Assembly (NCBI GenBank): GCA_029931535.1
Contig: JAQPZY010001501.1
Coordinates: 1,372,501 to 1,436,500 of the forward strand
Direction of reading: 5' to 3'
Length of the DNA: 64,000 nucleotides
DNA from: Margaritifera margaritifera
Lineage: Eukaryota > Mollusca > Bivalvia > Unionida > Margaritiferidae
Shown here: piece after piece, positions 44,831 through 57,009 of the stretch
Layout of the letters: each line of letters opens with the position of its first letter
Position numbering within the stretch: position 1 is the first letter of the stretch
Notes under the pieces: generated by a model
Told to the model about the DNA's origin: nothing
What the model saw: the letters and a program-made list of their open reading frames with translations, nothing else
Databases searched by the model: none
Program-made: the position numbers and the translations under genes

Positions 44831-44974
44831 CTCTATATCCTTTTCCAAATATTATTTTATATTTTGAACTTCTAACTGTTTCGCCAATTTTGAATTTAGG
44901 AGTTCAGAACGTATCAGTTGATAAATACCGAATAGACTGATTCATACTTCTGTTCGTTTTTGTTTCTTGCTCGC

Positions 44975-45470
44975 TTCAACCGAAGTCATGTCTATTGACG
45001 TATGATGGGTGTTATTGTATCCATAAATTAGCTTTGCCAAAACGTCAACCCATTTTCTGACTTTATTTTGAGTTAAATACTTCCATGGCCTAATCTTTAG
45101 AGTTGTGTTCGACCTTTCCATTTGATATGATTTTTTATTGTAAAGCTATTTTCTCTTATCAAACTGTATCTTATTAGGTTTTCTTTATTTGACGATTTAT
45201 TTGAAGACTTCGTTTATGTTATCTCCAATTTTATTTATTTTTTACTTTTTCAACCCAAGCATATTTTAAGAAGACATATATCACTGTCAAGGTGCATTTG
45301 TATCCATCGTTGTTCTTTTTTATATGCTTGAAAGTTAACAAAGTCTGCCAGCCACGGATCATCTACGTGACTTACATCGACCTTTCTGCATTAAAATCTT
45401 CTTTTGTTTCCTCTTGCTTGTGTAATGTGCAGAAGCAACAGTGTTTCAGATCGTAGCATATATGCTTTAA
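44975..45470 (-). pseudogene. Polinton integrase (retroviral-type DDE), broken
   Basis: Minus-strand relic of the integrase that inserts Polintons. Reading right to left, a Cys pair CCFCTLHKQEETKED near 45,400-45,445 is followed by DDPWLADFVNFQAYKK near 45,320-45,368, the strand with the first catalytic Asp. Then TVIYVFLKYAW occurs near 45,255-45,290, where Tyr replaces the usual Asp-type residue. After a poor stretch, MERSNTTLKIRPWKYLTQ (about 45,070-45,125) carries the catalytic Glu, and KWVDVLAKLIYGYNN with HHTSIDMTSVEAS runs to about 44,975. The order and spacing fit the family. Several frameshifts. It lies at the end opposite to the polymerase, as is usual for Polintons. Confidence 0.82.
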
Positions 45471-45489
45471 AATCTGTTATTTGTCTTCT

Positions 45490-46160
45490 TTAACAAAGTC
45501 TGGCAGAATTCGATTCAGTGAACGAGGCTACACCGTCTCCGACGTCAGCCATTTAACATGATATGAAAACATCCAGAGAATATGTTGCACTTGAGAAATT
45601 GTCTTTAGGCGTTCTCAACAAGCCAACAGAACATACAACGACAACATACACCTTTTGTTTCAGCAGTTTTCAAATTGCTTTAATCCTTTCAAGCGTATGA
45701 ATCATTTCAGAGTTATGTAACATTTTGCCGTTCCTATGGTTGATTACAGAAAATAGACTATATATGCTGAGTCACCATATGCTGTTATTATTCAAGTTTG
45801 TTTACTATGAATTCTATCTCTGTTTATGTTGAATTGTTGCAAATTATTCGTGTAAAGTTTACGAGTTCTTCGAACTGTACTGTAAATTCAGCCGAACACA
45901 AATTTATTTATTTACTCAAGTCAGATACATAATTATCCCTTCTTCATATCGTACTGTTTTAAAAATCTTGATGACGCTTGTCGCTATAGTATGATCATTA
46001 AATATAATCTGTATATCTGCATCTTTTCAAAAACATTGCAGGCTATCTGATTTTTTATTTAAAGTCCACAAATCAATATATTGTTATGTCTTGTATGTTA
46101 TTTTGTAAAACAACTAGCTTTATCACACTTTTATTTCATCCAAACTTGTAAAGAAATACA
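45490..46160 (-). pseudogene. Conserved Polinton-associated frame of unknown function, copy 2
   Basis: Homologue of 8,640-9,395. Readable parts are SEMIHTLERIKAI near 45,675-45,715, VRRTRKLYTNNLQQFNINRD near 45,815-45,880, and KTMQIYRLYLMI-like sequence near 46,000-46,040. The plus strand shows the same landmarks as the first copy, for example GCCGTTCCTATGGTTGA at 45,730 (GCCATTCCTACGGTTGA at 8,927) and CATTGCAGG at 46,032. Located directly upstream of the integrase on the same strand. Unknown function; possibly the integrase N-terminal neighbour or a regulatory gene. Confidence 0.55.
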
Positions 46161-46324
46161 CGTTATCTCTTGATACTGAGATTCTTGCTTTAATGTTAGT
46201 CTCATGTAATATTTATATTACCTCTCTGAAAACTATTGAACCGGTCACAATATAGCTTTATGTCATTAGTTATGTTTATAAAGGAAAATTGATTTTGCTC
46301 TGTAGTAAATGTTGCGCTCTACTA

Positions 46325-47250
46325 AATCTAGTGTGTTGGTTGTATTTTAGAAATGTATAAGTGTGCTCGCTGTGTTTTAGAAATGTACACGTGTGCTTGT
46401 TGTGTGCTCGCTGTTTCTTTGAAACATGAGCTGTTTCTTAGCAACTTCATCCAAAGTGTAAACAAAGTTTGTTGTGTTCTCGTTCTTTCTTTGAAACAGG
46501 ATTTGCTGCTTAGGAATTTCATCGAAGCGTGTAAGGTGGCGCTCTACAGATAATACGTGCTTCTGAGAGAGTGACAGGTGTAAGATGAAGTTGTTTGCAT
46601 TTACAACATGCATAATGGAGAGAATGTTGGCATACCTCTATGTTACTTTCATGTATTGTGGCTGAAATTTCTTTACATATTGTACTTGTGGAAGCTGGAC
46701 ATGATCTAATCACACAGCAGACAGAAATGGCTGCTCCAATGTACTCGAAAAATCAGCCTTAATTAGTCAAAAGTACACTATTTTCAGCAGTTATTAAAAT
46801 AGGGAAACGAATTTTGCCAGAGTAGGCAATACCAGCCTCTGAAAGTACAATGAATGAATTACAAAATATATAAAAAGTAAAAAAAGTTATCGGCTCTTTT
46901 TTTAATATTTGCCTTTGAAGTCCAGGAAGTGAAAATGACCAAGCGGAGCTAGCAGTTTTTTTAGAGGTGCACATCTTATGTAAGACCAAGCTGTATACTC
47001 TGTAACGTAAATTGAACCGATCAATCATACACCAAAATAAAGGGATTTCAAAGTTCTTTTAACAATACCTAAGATATACAAGGTCTTTTTTTAAAAAGCC
47101 AGGAAAAACCAGTGAGGAAAACCTGGGTAATTCTTTTTCTTTGCAAATCTAATGCAAAGTACGACACTGGAGAGTGCCACCTAAACAAAGCTTGTTTTCT
47201 TCTCGTTTCGTTGAAACAGGAGTTGCTGCTTAGCAACTTCATCCTACCTC
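46325..47250 (+). repeat. Three related units around GAAACAGGA-TTGCTGCTTAG
   Basis: Units at about 46,393-46,460, 46,461-46,530 and 47,186-47,247 share a TTGTGTTCTCGTT-CTTTGAAAC core followed by GCTGCTTAGCAACTTCATC. The first two are adjacent; the third is about 650 bp away. Short GTGTGCTCGCTGTGTTTTAG-type units precede them at 46,330-46,400. The overlapping minus- and plus-strand frames here are artefacts of the repeats. Confidence 0.75.
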
Positions 47251-47254
47251 TACA

Positions 47255-47345
47255 CGAGATGGTAATATAAATTTGGAAAGTAGTTCAATGTGCCTTCGGG
47301 TATTATCGTACCCCTACATTAGAGGGTAATACAAATTTTAGAAAT
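47255..47345 (+). repeat. Tandem pair with GAGGGTAATA-AAATTT core
   Basis: CTACACGAGATGGTAATATA at about 47,250 and CTACATTAGAGGGTAATACA at about 47,313 start two diverged units, each followed by AATTT and AATTCAA/AGTTCAA. Confidence 0.6.
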
Positions 47346-47349
47346 AATT

Positions 47350-49830
47350 CAAATTTTCTAAAATATTACAGGGTGTGCTCACATTGTCGATCCATATTAC
47401 TTCCTTGAATCCGTGCTTCTTTTTTAAAACAAAATATTTTATACTTATTTTTGCAGAATAATGACAAATAAAAAACCCTGTCAAAACTGCCTTTTGCTAC
47501 GTTTGAAGCTGTTGTCGCCGATGCAAGTTTCTGTATTTCGATCCACTTAAAAAAGTTTGTATCTATTATTGTTTTAATTGATATCTTGATTCTTTATGAT
47601 ATGTAATAATAATAATAATAATAATGTGATATGTCTTCAGAAAACACAATTTTACCTTATGTTTTTTTCAGTAATATATTTTATTCATGATTGTTTTTCG
47701 CTTTTATCAGACGAAATCGTTGTCGAGAACCATGAAACTTTGATGATAATATAAACCCTCGTTTTCATATGTATATTTTTAAAATGGAAATATATTATTC
47801 TAAATTCTCAATGATTCATGAAACTGACTAAAAGTTCGTGAAGATCCATTTGTATATGTACTTGCCTTTGTCCTAAAATTATGAAGTAACCTTGAAACTT
47901 AAAGCAAGTTTATGAAGGGTGATCAATCGCATTTAAAATATATAGGAGATATACCAAGATACTAAAGTTTATTAAAATATAGTCCTATATGGTGTTCACA
48001 AGGCACTGCAGATTATATATAACCATTTACTTGTCATAACAAAAATTTAAAACTTGAGCGAAAACTTCAAAAATATTTTTAACAAATAAAAACAAAACCA
48101 AGATTTGAAAATGCCACTGTGGCGGCCATGTTGATCGTTAGATTGGCATAAATTTCATTTCGAATCAACTACATTTTCAAAGTAGTATTTTAGTGAAAAT
48201 TTCATGCAAATACCATCATCCCTTGAATATTGTTACTAAGATTGCCAATATATCCGCCTTGGTACCCATGTTGGAGGTCAAATAAACATCGTCTTTGTTT
48301 AGGCGCAATCACATAACGTAAACTGGGTTTTTTTTAGAGAAAAAACCCGATGTCATTACGACAATCCACTGAGAATTAGCAATAACAGGATTTTTAAGGT
48401 GGCCTCTGTGGCAGAAGTGATGGAGGTTAGATCCGTACTGGTTTCATTTCGGACCAACCACATACAGTAAGAAGTGCTTTCGTGAAATCCGAATGTCGAT
48501 ACTATCCGAGCAGAATAAATAGTCACTACAAGATTTTCAAGAATGCGGTTATGTTGCCCGGTAAGTCTGCATTGTTTTGATTTAAAACCCACTTCACATA
48601 TTGCTAGAAGTGTTATAATTAAAATCCCATGTTGATATGATCATCTGTTCCGGAGGAGTATCGATAGCAGGATTTTCAAGATTGTTGGAGGACAATTCTG
48701 CAATATTTTGACATTTGTTTGCGTGGACGTTTGGTTTGGTTCGTTTGCAAAACCGCTGGTATTGAAACAATAATGGTAATTATTGATGTGGTTGGAGCGT
48801 GTTCTTGTATGATGAATTACTGTCTTAGATAAATGAATACAACGCTTTTCAAGTGACTAAAATGTCATACCTCCACAACCATAAGCGTAGTACCAACTTC
48901 CAAAAATCAGCTCAGAATGTTTGGTATAAATTAAAAAGTATGGAGCAATTACCAAGGCTTATGTTACTATGTTAGATCTATTTTTTTAGAATTGTTTGTT
49001 TAAAATCTAATTGATTCTTGTACTTTAAACACCAAAGGATAGAGAGGAGTAAATACAGACTGGTAAAGTAAGCTAATTATCACTATCATGAAAATTATCA
49101 TAGATTAATTGTAAGCGAAAAAAAAACTCTTCAGTAGCACCCACTCTCTTTTTGCGGTTCGGTTTCTGATCGTTATTTTCGAATAAAGTTATTTTTAAAA
49201 AAATATTGGTGAATATTCAGCATAACAACCTCTCTACCGATAAGATCTGGTTAGTTCCATAGTTCAATTTGTTTTACAAATTTTCCGTAAACTTTTTACC
49301 TAATTGGATTACTCTCAAATCCAATGCAAGAAGATTTTTATATAAATGAAATTCCCCTTTGAAAGCATTTCATAAGCCGATCATCATCTAAGTTAACAGT
49401 TTCTTCACTGAGGAAATAATGGAAACAACATGAACGGTTTCCTTGTTACAGAGATATTATCTGTTAAAATTTGTCTCGAGAGATGACTATGTGCTTAGTA
49501 CAACATTTAGTAAAACATTCAAAATTAAAAGCAGCCCGTATGGTGTTAATACTTGAAAATTCCAATCGATAACATTTTTTGACAGAGTAAATAAATATTG
49601 TTTAAGTATATATATATATATATATACTATTACAGGATCACATCTGCATTGAATCAAGGTTCCACGTCTCATTGAGGCATCATGAGTAATGGATTTTAAT
49701 TAATTCACGGCTACAACAAAATGTAAAATACTTTTTTAGTTTGTTCCTACACATTTGTCATCTTGAACAATTGCACTAAAGATAAGTATTGTGTTATGCA
49801 TAATGTTTACATATTTAACTTTGTCCTTGA
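47350..49830. repeat. Diverged dispersed-repeat region, no gene
   Basis: Several segments share the theme of an AGGATTTTCAAGATT-like string near a GTGGCGGCCATGTTG or TGGCCTCTGTGGC string (48,120, 48,390, 48,530, 48,670). A further AAGATTTTCAAGATGGCCAC is at 63,600. They look like members of one old repeat family. A short (AAT)n lies at about 47,605-47,624 and a (TA)n at 49,608-49,626. Confidence 0.45.
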
Positions 49831-49831
49831 T

Positions 49832-50478
49832 TGTAGGAAGTAAACAAGCTGTTTACTTAGAATTCGAGGTCAGGGTTGCTTTCGTTTACAATAAGATTGG
49901 TTTTCTACTAGAATTACTGATTTTTGTCATGTAGGCATATGATTTTCTAGAAACCTCTGTCAGGTGTCTTGTGTTTATATATAGGGAGTTTGGTAAACAA
50001 TATTTCATTCTTGTTCTAATGGTCAGTCTATGAAGAATCATTTTAATAATCAGATGTTTGTAGTTGTGTTGTGAAAATCAGAGCAAATTCAGAGAGAGAG
50101 AGAAATTATTCATTTAAAATATTTATTGGAATTACTAAAGTGCTCATTCTCATTTTGGATTGATATATGACTTAGAGAGTTTTGTGAATTCATTCAAAGA
50201 TATTCTGGATTACATCATTCAGGCATATCAGGACATGCAAGACCTCAGGCACATCAGGACATTCAAGACTACTGGGATTCGTTTGGAACATTCTATATTT
50301 GGACTTGTAATTAGGACACTTCGGACTATTGGATTATTTGGATTTTAATTCACAATATTGTAAGTGTCTTTTGTATTTTCACTTTATTAGTCTATAAATA
50401 AACTGCTTGTTGATTTTACTTATATTGTTGGTTTCACTTTCTTTCTGTTACATATTTTTAAGAACTAGAGTCGTAACA
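49832..50478 (+). mobile_element. Possible solo LTR
   Basis: The segment starts TGTAGGAAGTAAAC and ends GAGTCGTAACA, with the short inverted ends ATTGT/ACAAT when one more base on each side is counted. Inside are a TATATATA box at 49,975-49,982 and a polyadenylation signal AATAAA at 50,397-50,402, in the positions expected of an LTR promoter and R/U5 junction. No target-site duplication was found and no second copy is in the window. Short internal repeats (CATCAGGACAT) occur near 50,226-50,262. The 62-codon frame inside is not supported. Confidence 0.4.
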
Positions 50479-50495
50479 ATTACTTTATACCGTTT

Positions 50496-53400
50496 ATGGG
50501 GGGTGGGGGGTGGGGAGGTGGGGGTGAAATTATTCCTTTAATGCATGTTTTTGTGACAAGCTGTTTTAACAATGATAAATGTTCCATAGCCATAAATATC
50601 CTGATTTGGAAAGGAAGACGAAATTTTATCCTAAAAGTGCAAGAATGGTGTTTGAATCCATATCAAAGAAAAATACTTAATATCCAATATTGTACATGGT
50701 ACGGAACGAATGAAAGTCAGTTGTGAAATCGCTACCCCGTGGGAACGCAACAAAGTAACGTCAGAGACACTGGTCCAGTTGTTAAAGGTAGAGTTTTTAT
50801 TAGCTCTTTAGCTGTCAATATGTCTACAACATAATAAGAAGTGCTCTACATCCTTAATATGTGAAGTTCATATTTCCAAGCGCCCAGAGGAATCGGGGTT
50901 TTCTCGACGTCCTCAAATCTAAACTAAAAGGCATCTAACGCAACAAAATCCGAAATGTTTTCATATGATTCTATTGAGTCATTCAGCTTGTATGCCTAGT
51001 TACTGTTCCTAATCTCATGATAAAGGTGATAGCAGGTTTTGACATGTCCCAAAGGCAGTTTTAAAATGTATAGACATTTGTCTAGACTTTCGTCAACTAC
51101 AAAAAGTAATGCGAGCTATTGGACTTTTGAGAATGCCATAGTATATTTGTAACAGGAACAGTTTTTCCCTCTCTCGCTCTCGCTGTGTGTATCAGACTTT
51201 ACCTGCTGTAACACCATCAGATTCTGTCCGTTTTACTTTCTGGCAGTTTCCGTAGAACGGAAAAACCGGAAACCGCAACTGCTGTATACATGTCTCTTAT
51301 CCAGCAAGCTGTCTCTCATTCGCAGCTTCGAGGTCAATCCTATGGATCATACCTCGAATGTATGTGGAGAGTTCCCATTTGTATCACTTTGGCTATTTAC
51401 GAAATAAGAATTGACCGAGAAGTCAACTGATCGAACTATTTCTTTCATTTGTAACATCTCGGTCAATCCTACATTCAATCCTAATGCAGTAATAGCCAAG
51501 GTGGTACTGATAGATTGGTGGTGGTGGTGGTGGGGGTTTGCGGAGAAATTTCAGGCGAACATAATGTATGATTTGTCTGTAAATTACTGCGCCGACATAC
51601 ATCCAAGGCATAATTTTGTCATCAGAAATAGCCTAGGTAGTTCCGAACGGCTGTCTGTCTGTCTGTGCTATGTATTTGATCTGTTCTAAAGGGCAGTATT
51701 GATCTTTATCAAATGTAATTAATTTGTCGCTTGTCTTCGTGGCCTGGAAAAACAATGTCTTTTAAAACTCAGCTAATTCTTCTTTGTTATTTTGGGAAAG
51801 GGTGTTACGTTATATTTATACTCGTATTTAAATATTTCTTTTCTCCTTATTTCAAACTTCAAATTTTAATGGAGTTACTTTCCCTTCATTAATCCATCTA
51901 TTTTTTCCATCAGAACGTGTATTACTTTGAGTCAGTTTTACACGCTGTGACGGTAATTTGAGTGGTATATAATAAAATATTGTTTATAACCTACAATTTC
52001 TTATGGGTTTTAAATATATTATTTTTATTCAATGGAATATAAAATAGTAATGAACATTTTTCTTTTCCATAATAACTCGTTTGAATGAATAACATTTTTA
52101 ACATGACAAATGGAGGAATATGCCAGGAATCAAATAGTAACTACATATATTTCAGATTGACCGTTCCAACGTAAAGGATGTTTAATATCTCTCAAATCCC
52201 AAATTTTTTACAAATTATTTCAAGAGTTTTCCAATTTTCCTGATCCTTTCAACCAGATGCTTTCTCCGGCCTACAGATAAACTAGATCGGACTTTCAGAC
52301 ACGCTTGTAACATAGTACATGGATAGCAAACGCTGCCATAAATAAATTTGAATGTTTCTTCTTATGGAGACTGAATAGATCTTAAGAATCATTCTGCCTT
52401 TTATTTCATACATAAATTAATTAGTCAGAAAAATCGTAATTCAAAGGGATATTGTCCAAATCAAACAGTGTAGCAAGGAACTCAATGGCAAATAGCCAAA
52501 GATTATGAATTGCTCTTTCTCATAAAAGAAACATGCATAACACAAGCATTCACACAGATTTTCAAACGTTTCGATCCAGGCAGGGGGATAGAGAACGTTT
52601 ATACGGACGAACGAGACACTGAACACAAAATCTAGCGTAAAAAGTAAAGTATTTACACGATATGATGAAGGCTTTTCTCTACAAAATGAAAGAAGATCTT
52701 AGAAAAAGAGTGATATATAACAGTAGCAGCAACATCTTACATAAAACGTTTCGATGATGAGAAAGATCCTAATGAAATAACAATTTTAAAGTCCGGCAAG
52801 TGAAAACGCAACCTTTCAATTCATAATGGCCTCATACGCTCCTTTCTCCAAATTAATGAATGTCGTATGCACTTTTGAAATGCGCCTATCAAATATTTTC
52901 TAATTATGTACATTATGCTATGTCTGAACTCATTCATGGTTTCACCTTTATTCATTTCAGAAGTGGAAGCCGCCTTAATGTAGACACCAGCCCAACTTTG
53001 CAACCAACCAAAAGCCAAATTATGGATACACAAATGCCATTCAAGCGCGCTCTTACAGAACGATGACGGCATTCGTTGCAGTTAAAATCGGAAGAAGAAA
53101 ACAATAATTGATAGCTGTCCACGACAATATAATGGTAGAGGATGACTATAGACGATTCTTTCACGCAGCTTCTTTGTTAATGTTTTGTGTTTACATTTTA
53201 CGCGGCCTTTCGCTGCTGAGCACGTACGAACTGAGTATGGAAAAGATATTGAAGGACATTATTTCCATTGTATTCTCGACCAGAACACGCAAAACTTCAT
53301 GTTTCATTAACTGGTATTGATTCATGAAAATTAATATTGTCTTAGCCTCAATAAGACCATGTTATTGAACTAAATTCTGACAGTCCATCCTGTGATCTCC

Positions 53401-53520
53401 TTTCCTGTAATGGGAAATGGCCTTTTTTGCCACCATAAACTTCCTTGAAACCATAGTAAATAGTATTGTTTATTTTTGTGATCTATCGTTTTTATCATTC
53501 AAAAAGCTTTGTAGCGAGCA
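50496..53520. other. No supported gene; simple-sequence patches
   Basis: G-rich run at 50,498-50,526; (GGT)n at about 51,517-51,533 that causes poly-Trp and poly-Pro frames; CTGTCTGTCTGT at about 51,651-51,665. Overlapping frames at 52,821-53,320 on both strands (68-83 codons) are unrecognised. A segment of two to three simultaneously open frames here is slightly richer in GC and could be a fossil exon or element, but nothing identifies it. Confidence 0.35.
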
Positions 53521-53562
53521 TGCACGCTAATGAATGATATTACGTCTCTCTCGCTGCATCTT

Positions 53563-53670
53563 AAAGGTTTGAGAACTGTTAAAGGTGTGAGAACTGTTAA
53601 AGGTTTCAGAACTGTTAAAGGTTTGAGAACTGTTGAAGGTGTGACAACTGTTCCAGATTTGAGAACTGTG
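53563..53670 (+). repeat. 18-bp minisatellite, six units
   Basis: Six head-to-tail units with consensus AAAGGTTTGAGAACTGTT; the last two have diverged. The unit length is a multiple of three, which keeps a false frame open. Confidence 0.95.
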
Positions 53671-53945
53671 GACGACATACTCTCTCCCTTATTCTCAGAT
53701 TTGATAAAACTGTCCGTGCAATTTTAACTATTATTTACTGGAAAGTAACAACAATCTGATTTGTAAATTCTTGCCGAAGACTGCTTCTTAATGCAGTGGA
53801 ATGAATTGCCAAAACAATTTGACGAATTGCGGTAATTTCCATTTCATATTACGGGTGACGTACATACAATACCGAACCTTTGATAAAGCATCGTTAATAC
53901 TTTTGCTACTTAACACGACTCTTCATTAAATAATTTTCCGGAAGT

Positions 53946-53998
<53 letters not shown>
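53946..53998. repeat. (TATC)n microsatellite
   Basis: About 13 units of TATC. Confidence 0.96.
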
Positions 53999-54477
53999 CC
54001 CCAAAAAGCATTCAGAAAACGTATTGTGTGAATTCTTCGGAAACTATTAAACCTTCGAGGTCAGAAAAATACAAGGAATCACAACTGCACCTTCTTCCAT
54101 GCATACATAGGTTCCTAGTTCCGGCGTCCAGGGGGATAATTTTGAAATTTAATTAAAAAAGCATGAAGATGTACAACTCACACTTTGGACTTATTAACGG
54201 TTCTCTCTCTATTTGGCTCTTAGTTTTAATTATTTTTATCGGTCAGGCCAAAATATACCTTTTATGGTGTAATATTGATCTTTAGCAAAATTTTCATATT
54301 TACAGAGGTCCTTTGACGCATTTGTATATCGGAGTTGTGTCGAAGATGGAACGATTCTATCAGTCTCGTAATTCGTTTAAATAGGACAATTCGCCATCAG
54401 TCTAGACTTGACAAGATGGATATTTTTACCGTTCTATTCAATTTCTATCCTTGATATAACTCAGGTTTGACTTTAAA

Positions 54478-54645
54478 GGGACGGAGTACCAGTTTCAAGG
54501 GACGGGGTACCAGTTTCAAGGGACTGAGTACCAGTTTCAAGAGACGGAGTACCAGTTTCAAGGGACTGAGTGCCAGTTTCAAGGGACGGAGTACCAGTTT
54601 CAAGGGACGGAGTACCAGTTCCAAGGGACGGGGTACCAGTTTCAA
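54478..54645 (+). repeat. 21-bp minisatellite, eight units
   Basis: Exactly eight head-to-tail 21-bp units built from GGGACGGAG and TACCAGTTTCAA, with scattered single-base changes (GGGACTGAG, GAGACGGAG, GTGCCAG). The array gives overlapping false frames on both strands. Confidence 0.97.
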
Positions 54646-55189
54646 GCGCTACCGTTGGACCTACTCATAAGATCTTGGGTCTTCATAAAGATAATGTACT
54701 GCGTAATTTCCAGTCTTGGAAAAATTCACTGAGGGGTATCTGGGGAACGTTCTGCATACACAATAACGGAATGCAACTTTACTTCGATATCAGGTGAAGT
54801 TTGTATCAAAAAATTATTATTATAAAATATATAAATATTAAATAAAAAGATTTAAAATATAAAATATGTTTTCTTGGCAACAAGTCAGCCATATTCAGAT
54901 TTAATGTTTTGCTCATATAAACCTGATTTGCCGCCTTTCGAAACAAATTCCTGGAATCGTCTAGATGACGCGTCCGTCGTGAATAAAACAGCTGATCTTG
55001 GATAAAGAGTTTTTTTTTGCAACTCCTCGGTTAATTCAATGCAGTAACTGATATATAGCATTCCGAACATGTGTAAATACATCCACTGCAGATAACACAT
55101 TTAGCTCTGTGGCGCCGATTTCGAGACGCTAGGATCATTAACATTACAAGTGCTTTGAAGTTTATCATGCCTGGGTACCTAGATCATAA

Positions 55190-55590
55190 GTGGCTATCAG
55201 CAGAAGTGAAGAACCTAACCAGTACCCACCCCACCCCACCCCTTACAACTGGAGATAATGGTATGTATGAGCGACTGATGCATCCATCTGCTGCAGTATT
55301 TGCCAGTATTAAGTAGTGGAATCCAGAAGAAGGACTTCAAGACATAAATGTGCTCGATGTTAAGGTAATAGCAAAAGCATCTCAATCGTTAAAGAATGTT
55401 GTAGTGCTTATCATTTCAGACAATATCAAAGTGCTCCAATACATCCGCAAGCGAGGGGACAAGGTCACCAGACCTATGTGGTTTGGCTTGGGACTTTCTA
55501 CAGTTTGTACGTTGGTGTTCCCGTCATCAAATTTTGTTACAACCAAGACACGTTCAATGCAAACTTAAAAGATTTAAGTTCTACTTGAAG
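55190..55590 (+). pseudogene. Retrotransposon RNase H fragment (DIRS- or Gypsy-like)
   Basis: An open stretch reads WNPEEGLQDINVLDVKVIAK near 55,320-55,380, then VVLIISDNIKVLQYIRKRGD near 55,403-55,460, TRPMW, and in a shifted frame AWDFLQFV with RHQILLQPRHVQCKLK near 55,520-55,566. This strand-Asp-Asn order, followed by a basic helix and an RHV-type motif, is that of RNase H domains of DIRS and some Gypsy-like elements. An upstream PLTTGDNGMYERL may be the first strand. One to two frameshifts. No RT or tyrosine recombinase was seen beside it. Confidence 0.6.
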
Positions 55591-55599
55591 CAATTAAAA

Positions 55600-56380
55600 A
55601 TGATAAGTGTTTTTCTTACGGCTTCGGTGACTTTTTACACATATGAAAGAATGCTAACCAGTCATTTTTTCATTTTTTTTAGACAAATACAACATATATC
55701 GGAAGATAATACCGACCTTTTTAAAACTACCGCGCACACAAAATTTTAGCAATCTGTAATAGTCTTGATGTTGGTAGTATTTCATGTGTCGATGTTCCGT
55801 TAAACAGCGGGCACGATACAATTTAATGATTTGAAAATTTGCATTTTTATTAGTGGAGTACCAGAATTAGGTGCATCTAGCTGAATAATTTTTGTATCAT
55901 CATTTCTAATTTTCTCTTTTTGATTTGAATGTAAAAAAGCATGGAAAATTATTAACAAATGGTCTTCCATTCAGATTTATGTCCCAATATGATGGAAGAA
56001 AGAGGAAAGGTGGAATTATTTCCTGCCATTATCTTTACCACATTTATGTTTAGTTTGTCGAATTTTAATTCTATATTTTATGAATAATGTAGAATTATGT
56101 CTTTCATTTAGATCGTATAATTTATTTTGAACTTCGTTACTTTTTTTAAGTATGTAATAGTACCTATTAGTTGCAGTATCAATGCTATTCGGTGATACTA
56201 TGTCTTTGTGTTTGAATTTTAGTAATGCCTTGCATTTTTGAATAGATTTCTGAATCATTCATTCTTCGTTTTGTGATTCTTCACCAAGAAGTATCGGCAT
56301 CTTGTCAGGCGACTCTTATATAGCAAACATGGGCGGAGATATGGTAAACATTCAAGGAGAAAAACCAAATGTCATTGAAT

Positions 56381-56417
<37 letters not shown>

Positions 56418-56750
56418 TAACTATGGTTATATGATTGTATGAATGCATCCATGTAATCGGCATTGTTTTTTCGTAAATGATTACTTTTTAATTTATATTT
56501 TATTCACACAAACAAATTCTATACGCAATTATACATATGTGGAATAAGAAACAACAGATCAGATCAGAGTTATTTTGTTGAAAGAAAAGTTTCAAAAGGA
56601 TTGGGCAGCAGGCTTGTTTTCAACCTCTTCCGAACATAATGAAAACGTAAAAACATGTATACTGTAGGCACCATCAATATGATTATATACAGTATATAGT
56701 TGATTTACCTCAATATATACATTCAAATATGATTCTCCACGCTAAATGCA
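55600..56750. other. No supported gene
   Basis: AT-rich; contains a T run of about 31 at 56,385-56,415. The minus-strand 80-codon frame at 56,016-56,258 is Lys/Asn-rich and unrecognised. Confidence 0.35.
56385..56415. repeat. Poly(T) run
   Basis: About 31 T; may be the complement of a retrosequence poly(A) tail, but no body was identified. Confidence 0.95.
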
Positions 56751-56753
56751 ATT

Positions 56754-57003
56754 AGTATTAAATACCATATTCAGTATGAGTATTAAATACCATATTCAGT
56801 ATGAGTATTAAATACCATATTCAGTATGAGTATTAAATACCATATTCATTATGAGTATTAAAAACCATATTCAGTATGAGTATTAAATACCATATTCAGT
56901 ATGAGTATTAAATACCATATTCAGTATGAGTATTAAATACCATATTCAGTATGAGTATTAAATACCATATTCAGTATGAGTATTAAATACCATATTCAGT
57001 ATG
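56754..57003 (+). repeat. 25-bp minisatellite, ten units
   Basis: Ten contiguous 25-bp units built from AGTATTAAATACC and ATATTCAGTATG. Units 4 and 5 carry single changes (CATTATG, AAAAACC); the others are identical. Each unit contains a GTATTAAATAC imperfect palindrome. There are no spacers, so this is not a CRISPR. Confidence 0.97.
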
Positions 57004-57009
57004 AGTATA

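Noticed and set aside
46328..46713. Overlapping frames on both strands
   Set aside because: They run through short diverged repeats that recur at 47,186; open in several frames at once.
56754..57003. Regular repeats considered as a CRISPR array
   Set aside because: Units are contiguous without unique spacers, and the window is animal DNA.
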